A stretch of DNA of 64,000 nt, taken from NCBI RefSeq assembly GCF_017591425.1, contig NW_024466459.1, positions 8,122,001 to 8,186,000 on the forward strand. The letters run 5' to 3'. The notes under the pieces were generated by a model. The model ran no database searches and was not told where the DNA came from. It saw only the letters and a list, made by a program, of their open reading frames with translations. Below, piece by piece: positions 42,923-53,172 of this stretch. The DNA is from Ochotona curzoniae (Eukaryota > Chordata > Mammalia > Lagomorpha > Ochotonidae). A program made the translations under genes and the position numbers. The stretch's first letter is position 1, and the number at the start of each line of letters is the position of its first letter.

Positions 42923-44377
42923 AATGTAAAGAAAGGTGTCATCAGCTCACAGTTTGGGGTTCAAGGGCACAACCCTGGCTTCTGCCCAGCTGTGGAGAGG
43001 GCCTCATGGCAAGATGGGGAGCCAGGGAGCTGCAGAGTCTGGCATTTTGATCACAGTCCACGCTCCTAGAGGGAACAGCTATGCTCTGGGGTCCATGCTC
43101 CAGTGACCCAGCCACTTAGCATGAGACCTGGCCCCTTCTAGAATCCACCACTCATGGCTGCCATGCATGGGCCCCAAGTTTCCAATGTGTGAATCTTTGG
43201 TAGCCAAATGACCTTCGTACACCACACCTCGGTCCCAAGCCCATGGGACTACGGCAATGCTTAGCTAACTGTACAACAGACATTCCCAGCAAGAGTGAGT
43301 CACTGCAAGCCCATCTCGCCTGGGCCTCTGTCCCCAGGCTCACAGCGGCGCTGGCCTGCACAGAGAAAGACCCAGAGCCTGAGCGACGCTCTGGAATGGC
43401 AGCACCAGGTCCCCTCTGGAATGGCAGCACCAGGTCCCTGCCGGCTCACTGAAGACTCTCATTCCCAGAAAACAAAAGCAGGGGAGGGGCTGCTCCCTGC
43501 CTGCTGGCAGCCTGGTTCTCTCTGCAGCGGCTGTCCCTTCCCAAGTCCCCCAACAGGCCCTCCGTTCTCAGTAATGGCTTCTTGGAACGTGGGTAAACCC
43601 CAACGGTCATGTTGGGCTGAGACAGCTGCCTAAATGGCTGCAGCTGCCACTCATGGCGCCCACTTGGGGCTCCTTAGGGGATCCCTTTTTCTGCTGAAGC
43701 CTCAAGCCAAAGTGGATGTTGGGCCATCACCGAACAGGCCACCTGCTCCCTCCTCCTGGGGAGCCTGGGCTGGGACTCCTTTTCCAGTAGAGTCTGAGCT
43801 CAGAACCACCCAACAATGCTGGTGCAAGAGCCTGGACAAAGACCCAGACCACTATCCCCCAGCCAGCCCACCTACTCCTGAGAGAGGGCAAGAAAAAGCT
43901 TGTGTTAGGAACTGAAGATTGCTTGGCCTTGCTCTCCTCCCCATGGCGGCCCGGAGTGTGTCTTGTGGGAAATCACGAGTGTCTGCTGCTTCCTCTTGCA
44001 GGGAAAAAAACACCCACGGAAAACGCCTGCAATTACCACTCATCACCACCACCCGCGTGCCTGCCACCTCCCTTACCTGGTAATCAGGGAAGCGCAGACA
44101 AAGAGAGCTGGGCTTTATTTAGCACCTGTCTGCTCCTCCACCTCAACCCCGTGTGAGGTGACAGCAGAGTCACGTCCATCCGTCTGTCAACACTGCTGGC
44201 AGCCGCGGGCTTCTGCGGAAACACCCACTGCTCTCCTGCGCAGGCACTGGGTGGAGAGTCCTGAGTGCCACAGACAGTGGCATTTGCTGAGCGCATGCTG
44301 GAACGATGAGTCCTGCAGGGCCTCTGAAGGACTCCAGGACAAAGAGTGGGGTAGTTAAGATCTAAGATGAGGGGCAT
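42923..44377. other. Unique intergenic DNA, 1.5 kb
   Basis: Contains a 25-bp exact-to-one-mismatch tandem doubling at 43390-43439. A modest AT island with GCAATTACCA and GGTAATCAGG lies at 44028-44100. No gene evidence. Confidence 0.45.
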
Positions 44378-44624
44378 GGCAGGGCCAGCACTGTGACACA
44401 GCGTGTAAAGCCACTGCCTGCGGTACTGACATTCTCTATGAGCACTGGTTCGAGTTCTGACTGCTCCACTTCCTGTCCAGCTTCCTGCCAAGGCACCTGG
44501 GAGAGCAGCAGAGGATGGCCCAGACACCGGGCCCCCCGCATCCACATGCGAAAACGAAATGGAGACCAGGCTTCGGCTCTGGCCCAGCCCCAGCCACTCT
44601 GCTCTACCTCTCAAATTTTTACTA
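44378..44624 (+). mobile_element. C-SINE, older subfamily, tail-to-tail with next copy
   Basis: 'CAGGGCCAGCACTGTGACAC' head, 'GGTTCGAGTTCTGACTGCTC' and 'CCAGCCACTCTGCTCTACCT'. Its 3' end meets the tail of the opposite-strand copy beginning at 44625. Confidence 0.85.
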
Positions 44625-44948
44625 AAGATCTATTTGTTTTTATTTAAGAAAACAGAATTACCAAGAGAAAAGGAGACAGAGAAAAAAAGATTTTTCCTTT
44701 TACCGCTTCATCCCCCAAAATGACTGCAATAACTGGTGCTGAGCCGATCCAAGGCCAAGAGCCAGGAGCTCTTTCCAAGTCGCCCACATGGGTGCAAAGC
44801 GCCATGCACTCAGGCCCCCTTCTGCTTTCCCAGGACATTAACAGGGAGCTGGATTAGAAATAGAGCAGCCAGGACTCAACCCACCACCTACATGGGATAC
44901 TGCTGCTAAGTCAGAGGCTTAGCTCACTCCATCACTCCACCAGTCCCC
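44625..44948 (-). mobile_element. C-SINE, reverse, near full length
   Basis: 'TAAAGATCTATTTGTTTTTA' tail, 'GATCCAAGGCCAAGAGCCAG', 'GGAGCTGGATTAGAAATAGA' and 'CATCACTCCACCAGTCCCC' head. Makes an inverted SINE pair with the copy to its left. Confidence 0.9.
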
Positions 44949-45690
44949 TTTCTAATCATTTTTTTTAATTTTTAAAAGCTCTTTAAAAGATATCTAATGT
45001 CACCAGCAGAAGACAGGGCGTGGTCTGGAGGAAGACAGCTGAGCCTGCGTCTTTCACGGGAGAGCGTAAAGGAGTATCTGACACGACACAGCCAGACACG
45101 GAGGCGCGACAGGAGCAGAGGCCACAAGCGGCAGAAGGCCACAGTCAAAGACATGAGGAGCTCTTCGGGAAACACACCAAGCCCAGCTCACAGGTGGCTC
45201 TGCACCATGGCTTGGCACCAACCACAGGGGGATCCCTGTGGCAAATCCCCTACTAAGAGGGTGTCCAAGAGGCAGAGGTCGCAGGGCGTTAGTTCAAGCC
45301 GTGTCCCCGATCATCCACTCCGGCTGACCCGAGCCCCAGTCAACAGTCTGGTCCTATACTAACTTGTGGGCTGTTGTCAGTGGCTGGAAGGAACGGTTGG
45401 GACCTGGGAACCCAGCAGTGCTGGGACATGGAGCAACAGACCCGGGGAAGAGGCACGTGATGGACCCCACATCGAGGTTCTGAGCACACAGGTGCTTCTG
45501 GGTCCTCTGAACACCACCTCATGCCATGGAACCATGTCTTAACCACGGCCATCAGTACACTGCACAGAAGCAGCGGCCTGCAGGAGTCAGTCCAGCATCC
45601 GGGGTGTGGTCACCACTAAGTGCACTGTAAGTCCATGTAGGTCCATGTAAGTCTGCACAGTGATAAAGGATGCATTTGAAAAAAATAGTT
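44949..45690. other. Unique intergenic DNA
   Basis: A 121-codon frame at 44997-45362 is rich in R and K, with no domain I recognise and overlapping frames; I do not support it as a gene. Confidence 0.4.
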
Positions 45691-46000
45691 CCAGGCCTGG
45701 TGCAGTAACCTAGTGGCTAAAGTCTTTGCTTTGCATGTGCTGGGATCCCATATGGACGCCGGTTTGAATCCCAGCTGTTTCATTTTCCTTCCAGCTCCCT
45801 GCTTCTGGCCTGGGAAAGCAGTCGAGGACAGCCCAAAGCCTTGGGACCCTGTACCTGTGTGGGAGACCATGTTGAAGCTCCTGGTTCCTGACTTCAGTTC
45901 AGCTCAGCTCCGGCCATTGTGGCCGTTGGGGAGTGAATCAGCAGACAGAAGATCTTTCTGTCTCTCCTTTTCTCTGCAAATGTGTCTTTCCAATAAGGCT
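45691..46000 (+). mobile_element. C-SINE, young, full length
   Basis: 'CAGGCCTGGTGCAGTAACCT', 'GGGATCCCATATGGACGCCG', 'CCCAAAGCCTTGGGACCCTG' and 'GGCCGTTGGGGAGTGAATCA'. The tail is short ('TTTCCAATAAGG'). Confidence 0.93.
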
Positions 46001-46011
46001 GAGTGGCAAAG

Positions 46012-46068
46012 AGAGCTGCCAGCCAGTGGCTCACTCCTTAGATATCCGCAACAATAAGAGCTGGCCTG
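46012..46068 (-). mobile_element. Possible C-SINE scrap
   Basis: 'CCAGTGGCTCACTCCTTAGA' and 'CCGCAACAATAAGAGCTGG' resemble the reverse 3' third of the element; too short to be sure. Confidence 0.4.
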
Positions 46069-46264
46069 GGGGCACAGCCTCAGTGTGCTGAACCCAGCTG
46101 CTCAGGGCTGTCCCTCCAGCTGCAGAGGGGACAACTCCACTCTCGACCCTGCCAGTCCTGCCTGCCTCTTCCTGCAGGGACCTCACTCAAGCACACCCCG
46201 AGAGTCCTTTTTGCCCTTCAAGTCCAAGTCCCCCAGTGTGTGTTCAACGAATTCTCCAAATTTG

Positions 46265-46375
46265 TTGGGGCACGGCAAGTCAAGCCTAGCTGCTCCTCTC
46301 CCCACCCAGCTCGCTGCTAACGCACCTGGGAGGGCAATAGAAGAAGGTCCAAGTCCTTAGGTCCCAGTCACTCAG
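46265..46375 (+). mobile_element. C-SINE fragment, older subfamily
   Basis: 'CCCCACCCAGCTCGCTGCTA' then 'GCACCTGGGAGGGCAATAGA' and 'AGTCCTTAGGTCCC' preserve the central third only. Confidence 0.7.
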
Positions 46376-46399
46376 AAAGAACGCATCCTCTACACCGAG

Positions 46400-46620
46400 T
46401 TAATCATGGAAGACTTCCAGGAGGAAGTGGCATCCAAATTAAGTGAAAAACCTGGGAAGTTGATGGAGCATGGTTTGTGAGCTGGGAACGGGGTAAGGGC
46501 ACAGGGGAAGGGGCTAAAGGAAGGCCACGAGGAACAGCACTGTGACAGCGCCATGGAGAAGGGGCGGCCAGGTCAGGGAGCACTGGGAACCTCACCTGGG
46601 GAGGCGTGGCACATTTCCCA
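46400..46620 (+). repeat. Ancient mammalian repeat-like segment
   Basis: 'GAAGACTTCCAGGAGGAAGT' and 'GGCATCCAAATTAAGTGAAA' resemble the old repeat phrase TTCCTGGAGGAGGTGACAT ... TGAGCTGAGTC. Family not named. Confidence 0.4.
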
Positions 46621-47339
46621 GGGGAACACAGAGCAGGTGAAGGAGCTTTCAGCAGGGGAGGGTCACCCTGGTGCCCTTGTGTGGCCCTGGAGTCCACAGG
46701 CACCTGCTCCTCCTGGCACCTGATGGAACTCTAACCCCACCCCCTCTTGTTAGGGCACTGGTTAGCAGGAGCAGTTCATCCTCAGGGAAGTGTCAGCAAG
46801 GGAAAACAGGGTTATCCCATTGCAGGATTCTTCCATTGTAATGGAGTCCTGGGTTGACAAATATTACAGGCAGGAGACTATGCAAAACTCCCAGAGGGCG
46901 GAGACAAGGCTTGACTTGACAAATCAGGCTCCTGGGGCAGGTGTTGTAGCTGAAAGCCCCCTCTCCTCTCCGATCTGCCTCGTCCCCAACCTATTCCCAA
47001 CCCCCTCCCATCCCCCAGGCACCCGGGCCTGTGCCGAGCACAGAGCGGGATGGATGCTGGCAGGACGCAGCAGCCCTTGCTTCTGCTCTGCTTTGATGAG
47101 CAGAGCCTCCCACGAAGGGAGCCTCGGCCTGCTCCCTTCTCTCTGCCATTGCCTCTTAGGAGCCAGACCAGCGGAGGTGAGGGAGAGCAGGCTAGGCAGT
47201 GAATAGAACAGGACGGGGCTTCTCCGGCTGCAGGTGCTCCCACCACCAAGTCTTCCTCGTCCACCAGCCCCCTTGCCAAACTACGCTTGACTTAACTTGT
47301 GCTGCCGCTCTGGGCACACAGAAGAGTCAGAGGCAACGT
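46621..47339. other. Unique intergenic DNA
   Basis: No repeat or gene recognised. Confidence 0.4.
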
Positions 47340-47356
47340 GGGGGGGGGGGGGGGGG
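47340..47356 (+). repeat. G17 homopolymer
   Basis: Seventeen consecutive G bases followed by CGCTCTG. Capable of quadruplex formation and a likely site of sequencing error. Confidence 0.9.
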
Positions 47357-47964
47357 CGCTCTGAGAGCCAAAACAGAAAGACTTTTGTTTGATTCTCTGT
47401 AGGTCACTAAATGGAGCCCGGACCTATGCTGATGCTATCTTTCCAAAACTCAGTGCTTTCATCTTTAAAAGGGGCACCAGCCACGCACCTGTAACCCACG
47501 CAGACCTTGGCTCTCCATCAGCCCACCAGACACCCTCTTCCCATCTATTGAGAAATACTGACATCTAGTGGTTGGGTGGTGGGTGTGCAGCACAGAGTGG
47601 CGCTTATGAGAATTGGGGTTACAGGTGCAAAAACTTCTCTAACAAGAGCAGGGAGGGTCCCCCCGACACACCCTACCCCACCTCACCCTTGTATTACAGG
47701 TTTCTCTCTGCAATGTTCTTCCTTTTCCCTTCTGAAGTGCTCCTTAAGAACCCCCCAGTCAATCAGGAAGCCATGTTCGAAAGAGCTAGGTATCTAGCTG
47801 GTCCTGGCTGGCCTCATGCCTGACTCGGGGTGGCAGGGGTTGGGGGAAACAGACAGCAAGACAGATGGGGCTGTTTCCTGCCTTGTTGACAACCAGTCAT
47901 CCTCTGCCAGCCCCTGGTGCAGACCACAAGTGCTTACTCAGCACCAGGCAGCTGACAGAGCTCA

Positions 47965-47966
<2 letters not shown>
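47357..47966. other. Unique DNA with possible CTCF site
   Basis: CATCTAGTGG at 47562-47571 is the reverse of CCACTAGATG, a CTCF-core-like word. Nothing else recognised. Confidence 0.35.

Positions 47967-48007
<41 letters not shown>
47967..48007. repeat. (GT)20 microsatellite
   Basis: Uninterrupted GT run of about 41 bases. Confidence 0.97.
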
Positions 48008-48011
<4 letters not shown>

Positions 48012-48097
48012 ACTGCAGGGGAGGACACACGGAAGAAGGATGGGAGGCGTGCGCAGCATGAGTCACTGGCAGACATAAACAAGTGAACCGTGAAATC

Positions 48098-48150
48098 ATC
48101 GAAATTCATTTATGCAACAAATATTTCCAGGCACCTGCTGTGTACCAAAC
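48098..48150 (+). repeat. Ancient mammalian repeat-like segment
   Basis: 'TTCATTTATGCAACAAATAT' followed by 'GGCACCTGCTGTGTACCAAA' matches the common old-repeat phrase TTCATTCAACAAATATTTATTGAGCACCTACTATGTGCC. Family not named. Confidence 0.5.
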
Positions 48151-48300
48151 CTAGGGAGCCGCGGAAGGCCCATGCCGCTCTGCAGCTGGGAGATGCCTGA
48201 GCCGTCCGCCCTCATGCTGGGCCTGCAATCCACCTTCAGGACCCAGACCAGACAGTCCTGCAAGCGCCCACCCTTGCATCCCCAAGTTCCAGGACACCAG

Positions 48301-48316
48301 AGGCGCCCCCTGCAGG
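48301..48316 (-). promoter_or_regulatory. Candidate CTCF site
   Basis: AGGCGCCCCCTGCAGG is close to the reverse CTCF core AGCGCCCCCTGGTGG. Motif evidence only. Confidence 0.35.
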
Positions 48317-48449
48317 CTTGTGGAGGTCATTAGCCCAGCCCCGTACCTGCCCAAAGCAGGAATCCTGCGGCAGACACTGACTGAGCCCCAGGCTCCGGGC
48401 TCCGGGCTCCGGGATTCGGCTAAGCTCAGACCCTCAGACCCAGCTGTTA

Positions 48450-48541
48450 TGGGTCTGAACCAGCAGACAGACTTGTTCTCTCTCTTTCCCCCTTCTCCCT
48501 CTGTGCTTGTGCCTGTCAAAATAAAGCAATTTTTAAAGGAG
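48450..48541 (+). mobile_element. C-SINE, 3' scrap
   Basis: 'GGTCTGAACCAGCAGACAGA', CT-rich tract, then 'GTGCCTGTCAAAATAAAGCA'. Only the last quarter of the element. Confidence 0.75.
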
Positions 48542-48581
48542 ATCCCTTCTTTTTTTGGAAAATGACTGCCTTTGATTTGTC

Positions 48582-48900
48582 ATCTTTAAAAAAGAAAGAT
48601 TTATCTGTTTCACTTGAAAGAGTCACAGAAAAGAAAGAGATCTTGCATCCACTAGTTCATGCCCCCCAAATGGCCACCATGGCCAGAGTTGAGTTTATTC
48701 AAAGCTGGGAGCCAGCAGCTTCTGCCAGGTCTCCCACACAGGCGCAGGGGCCCACGGTCTTAAGCCATCCCCTACTGCTTTCCCAGGCAAGTAGCAGGGA
48801 ACTAGATCATAAGTGGAGCAGCCGGGACTCGAACCGGCACCAGCATAGGACACAAGTGCCACAGACAGATGATTAGCCTGATAAGCCACCGCACCGGTCT
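48582..48900 (-). mobile_element. C-SINE, older subfamily, full length
   Basis: 'AAAGAAAGATTTATCTGTTT', 'CCCAAATGGCCACCATGGCC', 'GGGACTCGAACCGGCACCAG' and 'AAGCCACCGCACCGGTCTC'. Confidence 0.92.
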
Positions 48901-49764
48901 CAGGGGACCACCCCCCATGATGGCTGCTCACTCAGTCCTTCATCCGATGTGGCCTCTCACAATTCTATGTGCTATTGTAGCTGTCCGGCCTCCATGGCGA
49001 GGGAGCAGAGAAGGGGATTGGCGACTGACCTGCGCCACGGTGTGAGGAGTTGGGGCTGGGCTGGGCTGCAAAGTGAAGACATTGGGTCTCCCTACCCTGT
49101 CCGTTGCTTAGCCACCCCCGCCACCTGCCACTCCATCCCTGCTCTGGGTTATCCTTTCAATTGTTGCAGCCCAGCCTTCTCTTCTGCTTCCTGGCTGCCT
49201 TCCCCTGCCTGAGGGAAGGAGGGTAGGCATGGGCCCCACATAGCTTCTCCTTCCTACTGCTGCACCCAGATGTGACCTGTTCCCTTCCCCCACCCCGCTG
49301 TCCCCATGGCCTGGGAGGGAAGTGCGCTGGACCAAGGGCCACAGGGCTGCCCTGTGTCTGGCAATAGGCACTACAACTGTCCACCCTTGGTAACTACGCC
49401 TGGGGGCGGACGGCAGCACCTCCCCTGGGAGGGGGGTTGTGGCCAGGAAGAACAGAAGGAGAAAGGACACGAGGTTCAACAGTGCCCCACTCAAGTTCAC
49501 GTCCAGCAGCTCCTCCAACTGTGACCTTGAGCAGAAACTGTCTCCACAGATGAAGTGACAGACGGCTTAGGCCATCCTGGGAGGGAGTGTGCCCTCTGCG
49601 CAGTGAGCACATCTGGGCAAGAGGCAGGAGAGGAGTCCTGAACGTGAGGGAGGAGTCCCGCGAGGCTGGCGTGAGGCTGCCACAAGCGCAGGGGTGACGG
49701 AGGGTGAGCCTGCTCAGCCCTGGACCTCAGCCTGAGGCTTCCAAAACTGGTTCATCCCTCCTTC
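48901..49764. other. Unique intergenic DNA
   Basis: GC-rich with overlapping frames up to 136 codons on the minus strand; no gene or repeat recognised. Confidence 0.4.
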
Positions 49765-50064
49765 TTCCTTCCTTCTTTTATTGAGGGAGGGAGAGAGAAA
49801 GAGCGCTCTTCTACCTGCTGGTTCACTCCTCAACAGCTAGGTCAGCACAAGGCTGAAGTCAGAACCGGGAGCTCCCTCCAGGTTTCTCACATGGCCGGCA
49901 GAGGCCCAAGCACTTGGGCCAAGAGCTGCTGTCTTCCCAGGTACATTAGCAGGGAGCTGGATTGGAAGTGGAGGAGCTGGGATTTGAACTGTCTCTCTCT
50001 CTCATATGGGAGGCAGACAGCCAGAATGAAGGCTTAACTTGCTATACCACAACACCTAGCCCTA
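49765..50064 (-). mobile_element. C-SINE, older subfamily
   Basis: A TTCC-rich tail then 'CTGCTGGTTCACTCCTCAAC', 'GGAGCTGGATTGGAAGTGGA', 'GCTGGGATTTGAACTG' and 'CTATACCACAACACCTAGCC'. Confidence 0.9.
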
Positions 50065-51599
50065 ATATCTGTGGTTGTCAACCAGTAAGACTGTGGTTAT
50101 GTCCAGCTGCACGCCCAGAGAGCAAACAAAAGACACAGTGCCATCAGCCAGGGTGATGGACTGGCCAGATGCGGGGAGCACCGGGGACAGCTTGGGATCA
50201 CTTCCTGTAGCTGCACCTGCTGGCCGGAAATGCTGCAGGGCCTTGCCTGGCTGTGCCTTGGCCCTCACCCCAACCACTCACAGTTCTGGTTACAAGGAAG
50301 ACGCCCTCAGCGCCAGGGAGACTCGGTCTGCTGTGTGAGTGACTGGGAGACGCTGGAGGGTTTGGTCATGACTGGGGGTCACTGGAGGGGGAGGAAGGAA
50401 GCCCCCACCGTTTTTGTCCTTACACAGCGATGTGACCGAGGGGAGGAGGATGGCCCTCCCCAGAGCTCGCTCCCCTCTTCTCTCAGAATTACCTGGAAGC
50501 AAGAGCTCAGGCTAGCTACCCTCCCTCCTGCTCTCCCTTCCTCCCCCTCCTCCCTCTCTGCCTCCTCCCTCAGCCCCCAGTGTCAAGAGGGGCTGAAGCC
50601 AGAACCACACATGCTCAGCATCAGTGACAGCCGCAGGCAGGCTCGGGGTGAGGGGCCCAGGACCCAGAACTTTGATGTGCCGCACCCCCCCCCTGCCCCC
50701 GCCGCCGCCTGGCACCCTGCTGACTCTGTGGGGCTGTCACTTCTCTGCATCCTCAGGACCCACGGGGTCCACGTAGCTTTTCAGGCGATTTGGGGGCTTC
50801 CTGGGAGATGCTTTGAAGCCACTTCAAAGCTGGCCCATGCTGGGAACAGTCACCAGGCCACAGAAAGTCCTTGGCCCCTGGGCTGCCTCCAGGGACGAGT
50901 CCCACAGCCACCATGGTCACTGCGCAGCCGGTCAGAGGCCAAGACCTTGTACAGGGAAAGGTGGGGAGGCTATAGCTGGGGGGGACAGCACGTGGGGCTC
51001 CCAGTACCTCCACACTCACCTGGCACAATTCCATCACAGAACAGAAAGTGGCAGAGAGCAGGTGGGGGACTCTGCTAGCAATGTCTTCCAAACAACACAG
51101 AACTTCAAAAGGAATTGCATCCCAGACCCCCCGGGCGCCGATCCCAGCCTTGGCACCAGAAACAGCGGTGGCATCTGAACTGATGCATAGGAAATATATC
51201 AAGGTCACAGCAGCCTCACATGGAGGCCCAAGTGCTGTTCTTGCAGCCTTAGAGCCCCAACTCCCACCCCTGGCTGCCACAGCTCACTCAGGCTGGGAGT
51301 GGGCACAGCTGGTTGGCGCTGTCTGCCCGCTCCTGCCCTGCCTTGCCAGCCGTCTGCTCTTTAGTTAACAACACGCGGTGCTCACTATCTGTTGCATCAT
51401 TGGCACCAAAGCTCCAGGCCAGGGCCCCCAACTGCTCCCATACCCCACACCCCACAACGCAAACTAGACGGAGGTTCCTGAGCCAGTTGGGGAGACTGAG
51501 GCAGCAAGCGGTGCCCTGCCCCATCTCAAGCCACTGCCTGACCCCACTCCACCTGACACTCTCCAGCCCCCCTGCCCCACCCTCTGGCCTGGGGCTTCC
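50065..51599. other. Unique GC-rich intergenic DNA, 1.5 kb
   Basis: Includes a polypyrimidine tract at about 50515-50580. A 282-codon frame (50230-51078) spans that tract and overlaps minus-strand frames of 70 to 175 codons; its translation has no domain, so I reject it as a gene. Confidence 0.45.
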
Positions 51600-51765
51600 G
51601 ATCACAGACCTGAATCTCATCAACAATAAATTTGGAGCCATTAAAATACAATAAAAGAGAAATTAAATGTAATCGCTCTGTAAATTATAACTAATTGAAA
51701 CATCAATTGTAATTTTTATGATCCGCATTCGAGCGAGAAATGAAAGTGAAATAATGGCGGAGGAG
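51600..51765. promoter_or_regulatory. AT-rich candidate enhancer block
   Basis: Dense TAAT/ATTA words: 'CCATTAAAATACAATAAAAG', 'AAATTAAATGTAATCGCTCT', 'AAATTATAACTAATTGAAAC' and 'ATCAATTGTAATTTTTATGA', followed by CpG-containing 'CGCATTCGAGCG'. Flanks are strongly GC-rich and no repeat is recognised. Confidence 0.45.
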
Positions 51766-51934
51766 TCCTGGGGTGCTCTCTGCACCCGCCCCCTCACCCC
51801 CTCACCCCCACCTCCTCCACATCTCCTTCCTCCCTTCCTCTCCCAGACCCTGCCCAAGTGCTTTCTTCCAGAAACTTCCCTTGTGCCCCCCGAGGCTTCC
51901 ACTGGCTCCACGTGCCAGGCCAGTGCTTCCTAGA

Positions 51935-52172
51935 ATGTTTTAGGGTGACATAGTGCCAAGGCTGTAAAATCCACCCTTTGAAGATGCATCTGTCATGGGC
52001 AGCCATCACTACCACCAATTCCAGCAGCACAGAGAGTAACCCCAGCCCATGGGAAGCCTGTCCTTCCTTCCCTCCTTTCCCCAGGCGCTGGCAGCTGCCC
52101 ATTTGCTGTCTGCCCACAGCATCTCCAACACTAGACACTTCACACCAATGAAATCTCAAAACACAAAGTTTC
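51935..52172 (-). mobile_element. Old L1 3' end, reverse, part 1
   Basis: 'CTGTAAAATCCACCCTTTGA', 'GGCAGCCATCACTACCACCA', 'CTTTCCCCAGGCGCTGGCAG' and 'CATTTGCTGTCTGCCCACAG' follow the reverse strand of L1M 3' ends (CAACCATCACCACCATCCAT ... CCCAGCCCCTGGCAACCACC ... ATTCTACTTTCTGTCTCTA). Confidence 0.75.
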
Positions 52173-52496
52173 AGGCCCAGCATGACAGCCTAGTGGCTAA
52201 AGTCCTCGCCTTGCACGCATCAGGATCCCATATGGGCGCCAGTTCTAATCCCAGCAGCCCCGCCTCCCATCCAGCTCCCTGCTTGTGGCCTAGGAAAGCA
52301 GTCAAGGACGGTCCAAAACCTTAGGACCCTGCACTCATGTAGGAGACCCAGAAGAGGCTCCTGGCTCCTCTCTTCAGATTAGTGCAATTGCAGCCACTTG
52401 GGGAGTGAATCATCAGATGGAAGATCTTCCTCTCTGTCTCTCATCCTCTCTGTATATCTGCCTTTTCAATAAAAATAAATAAATCTTTAAAAAAAA
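52173..52496 (+). mobile_element. C-SINE, young, full length, inserted in L1
   Basis: One of the best-preserved copies: 'GACAGCCTAGTGGCTAAAGT', 'CTCGCCTTGCACGCATCAGG', 'GGATCCCATATGGGCGCCAG', 'CCACTTGGGGAGTGAATCAT' and 'AATAAAAATAAATAAATCTT'. Confidence 0.96.
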
Positions 52497-52618
52497 GATT
52501 TATTTTATCTTTATTAGAGATTAGAACCGGTGCCTGTATGGGATCCTGATGTGTGCAAGGCGAGGACGTTAGCCACTAGGCCACGCCACAGGGCCCGATA
52601 AAAATAAAATAAATCTTA
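52495..52618 (-). mobile_element. Internally deleted C-SINE nested in a SINE tail
   Basis: Reverse copy holding only the tail ('AAAAAGATTTATTTTATCTT') joined to the head third ('GAGATTAGAACCGGTGCCTG' to 'CACGCCACAGGGCCC'); about 200 internal bases are absent. It is followed by a second 'AAAAATAAAATAAATCTTAA', a plus-strand SINE tail, so it appears to sit inside the tail of the copy at 52173. Confidence 0.85.
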
Positions 52619-52641
52619 AACACACACACACACACACACAA
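52619..52641. repeat. (CA)11 microsatellite
   Basis: CA run directly after the A-rich SINE tail, a common origin for such repeats. Confidence 0.95.
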
Positions 52642-52835
52642 GGTTCCTCTCTCTTGGCAGGTCTAAGCAGCGTCCACACATGTCCTAACCCGAGTCAGGA
52701 CCTCACTCCTTTATGTGGTTAAATCAAGTCCCGTGATGCGGTGCTTGGCCACTCAGCAGTTAAAAGACACTTGGACTTTGTGTTTTCTGCTACTGCAAAT
52801 AAGGCTGTGATGAACAGTCCAGCATGAGCTGATGA
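52642..52835 (-). mobile_element. Old L1 3' end, reverse, part 2
   Basis: 'AAAAGACACTTGGACTTTGT', 'CTACTGCAAATAAGGCTGTG' and 'ATGAACAG' track L1M reverse words (GATGGACACTTGGGTTGCTT ... CTATTGTGAATAATGCTGCT ... ATGAACATGG), continuing the order of part 1 across the SINE insertions. Confidence 0.78.
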
Positions 52836-52854
52836 GCGAATGGACTTGTTTTGT

Positions 52855-53172
52855 ATTGATTTGTTCTTTTTTATGGATTTGAAAGGCAGAGTGACCAGAG
52901 AGAGGTGGGGCGGAGAGAGAGAGAAAACAAGAGAGTTTCCATTCACTAATTCACCCCCTGAATGCCCACGACAGCTAGTGCCAGGCCAGGCTCAAGCCAG
53001 GAGCCAGGAGCTTCATCCAGCTCTCCCACATGGTGGCAGGGACCCCAAGTTCTTAAACTTGCACCTGCTGCGCCCTGCCCCCAGCAGGGAGCCAGGTGAG
53101 GCGCAGAGGCCCTGTGAGGGGGAATGCAGATCCCCAGGCAGCAGCTTAGCTTACTGTGCCCCAACACAGCCC
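52855..53172 (-). mobile_element. C-SINE, older subfamily
   Basis: 'TATGGATTTGAAAGGCAGAG', 'CATTCACTAATTCACCCCCT', 'GCCAGGAGCCAGGAGCTTCA' and 'GTGCCCCAACACAGCCCC' head; the B-box region is altered. Confidence 0.88.

Noticed and set aside
44997..45362. Arginine/lysine-rich 121-codon frame, considered as a pseudogene remnant
   Set aside because: No recognisable protein family, no poly(A) tail or target duplication and no stop-separated continuation.
50230..51078. 282-codon open frame
   Set aside because: Crosses a polypyrimidine tract, overlaps minus-strand frames of similar size and shows no family resemblance or splice context.
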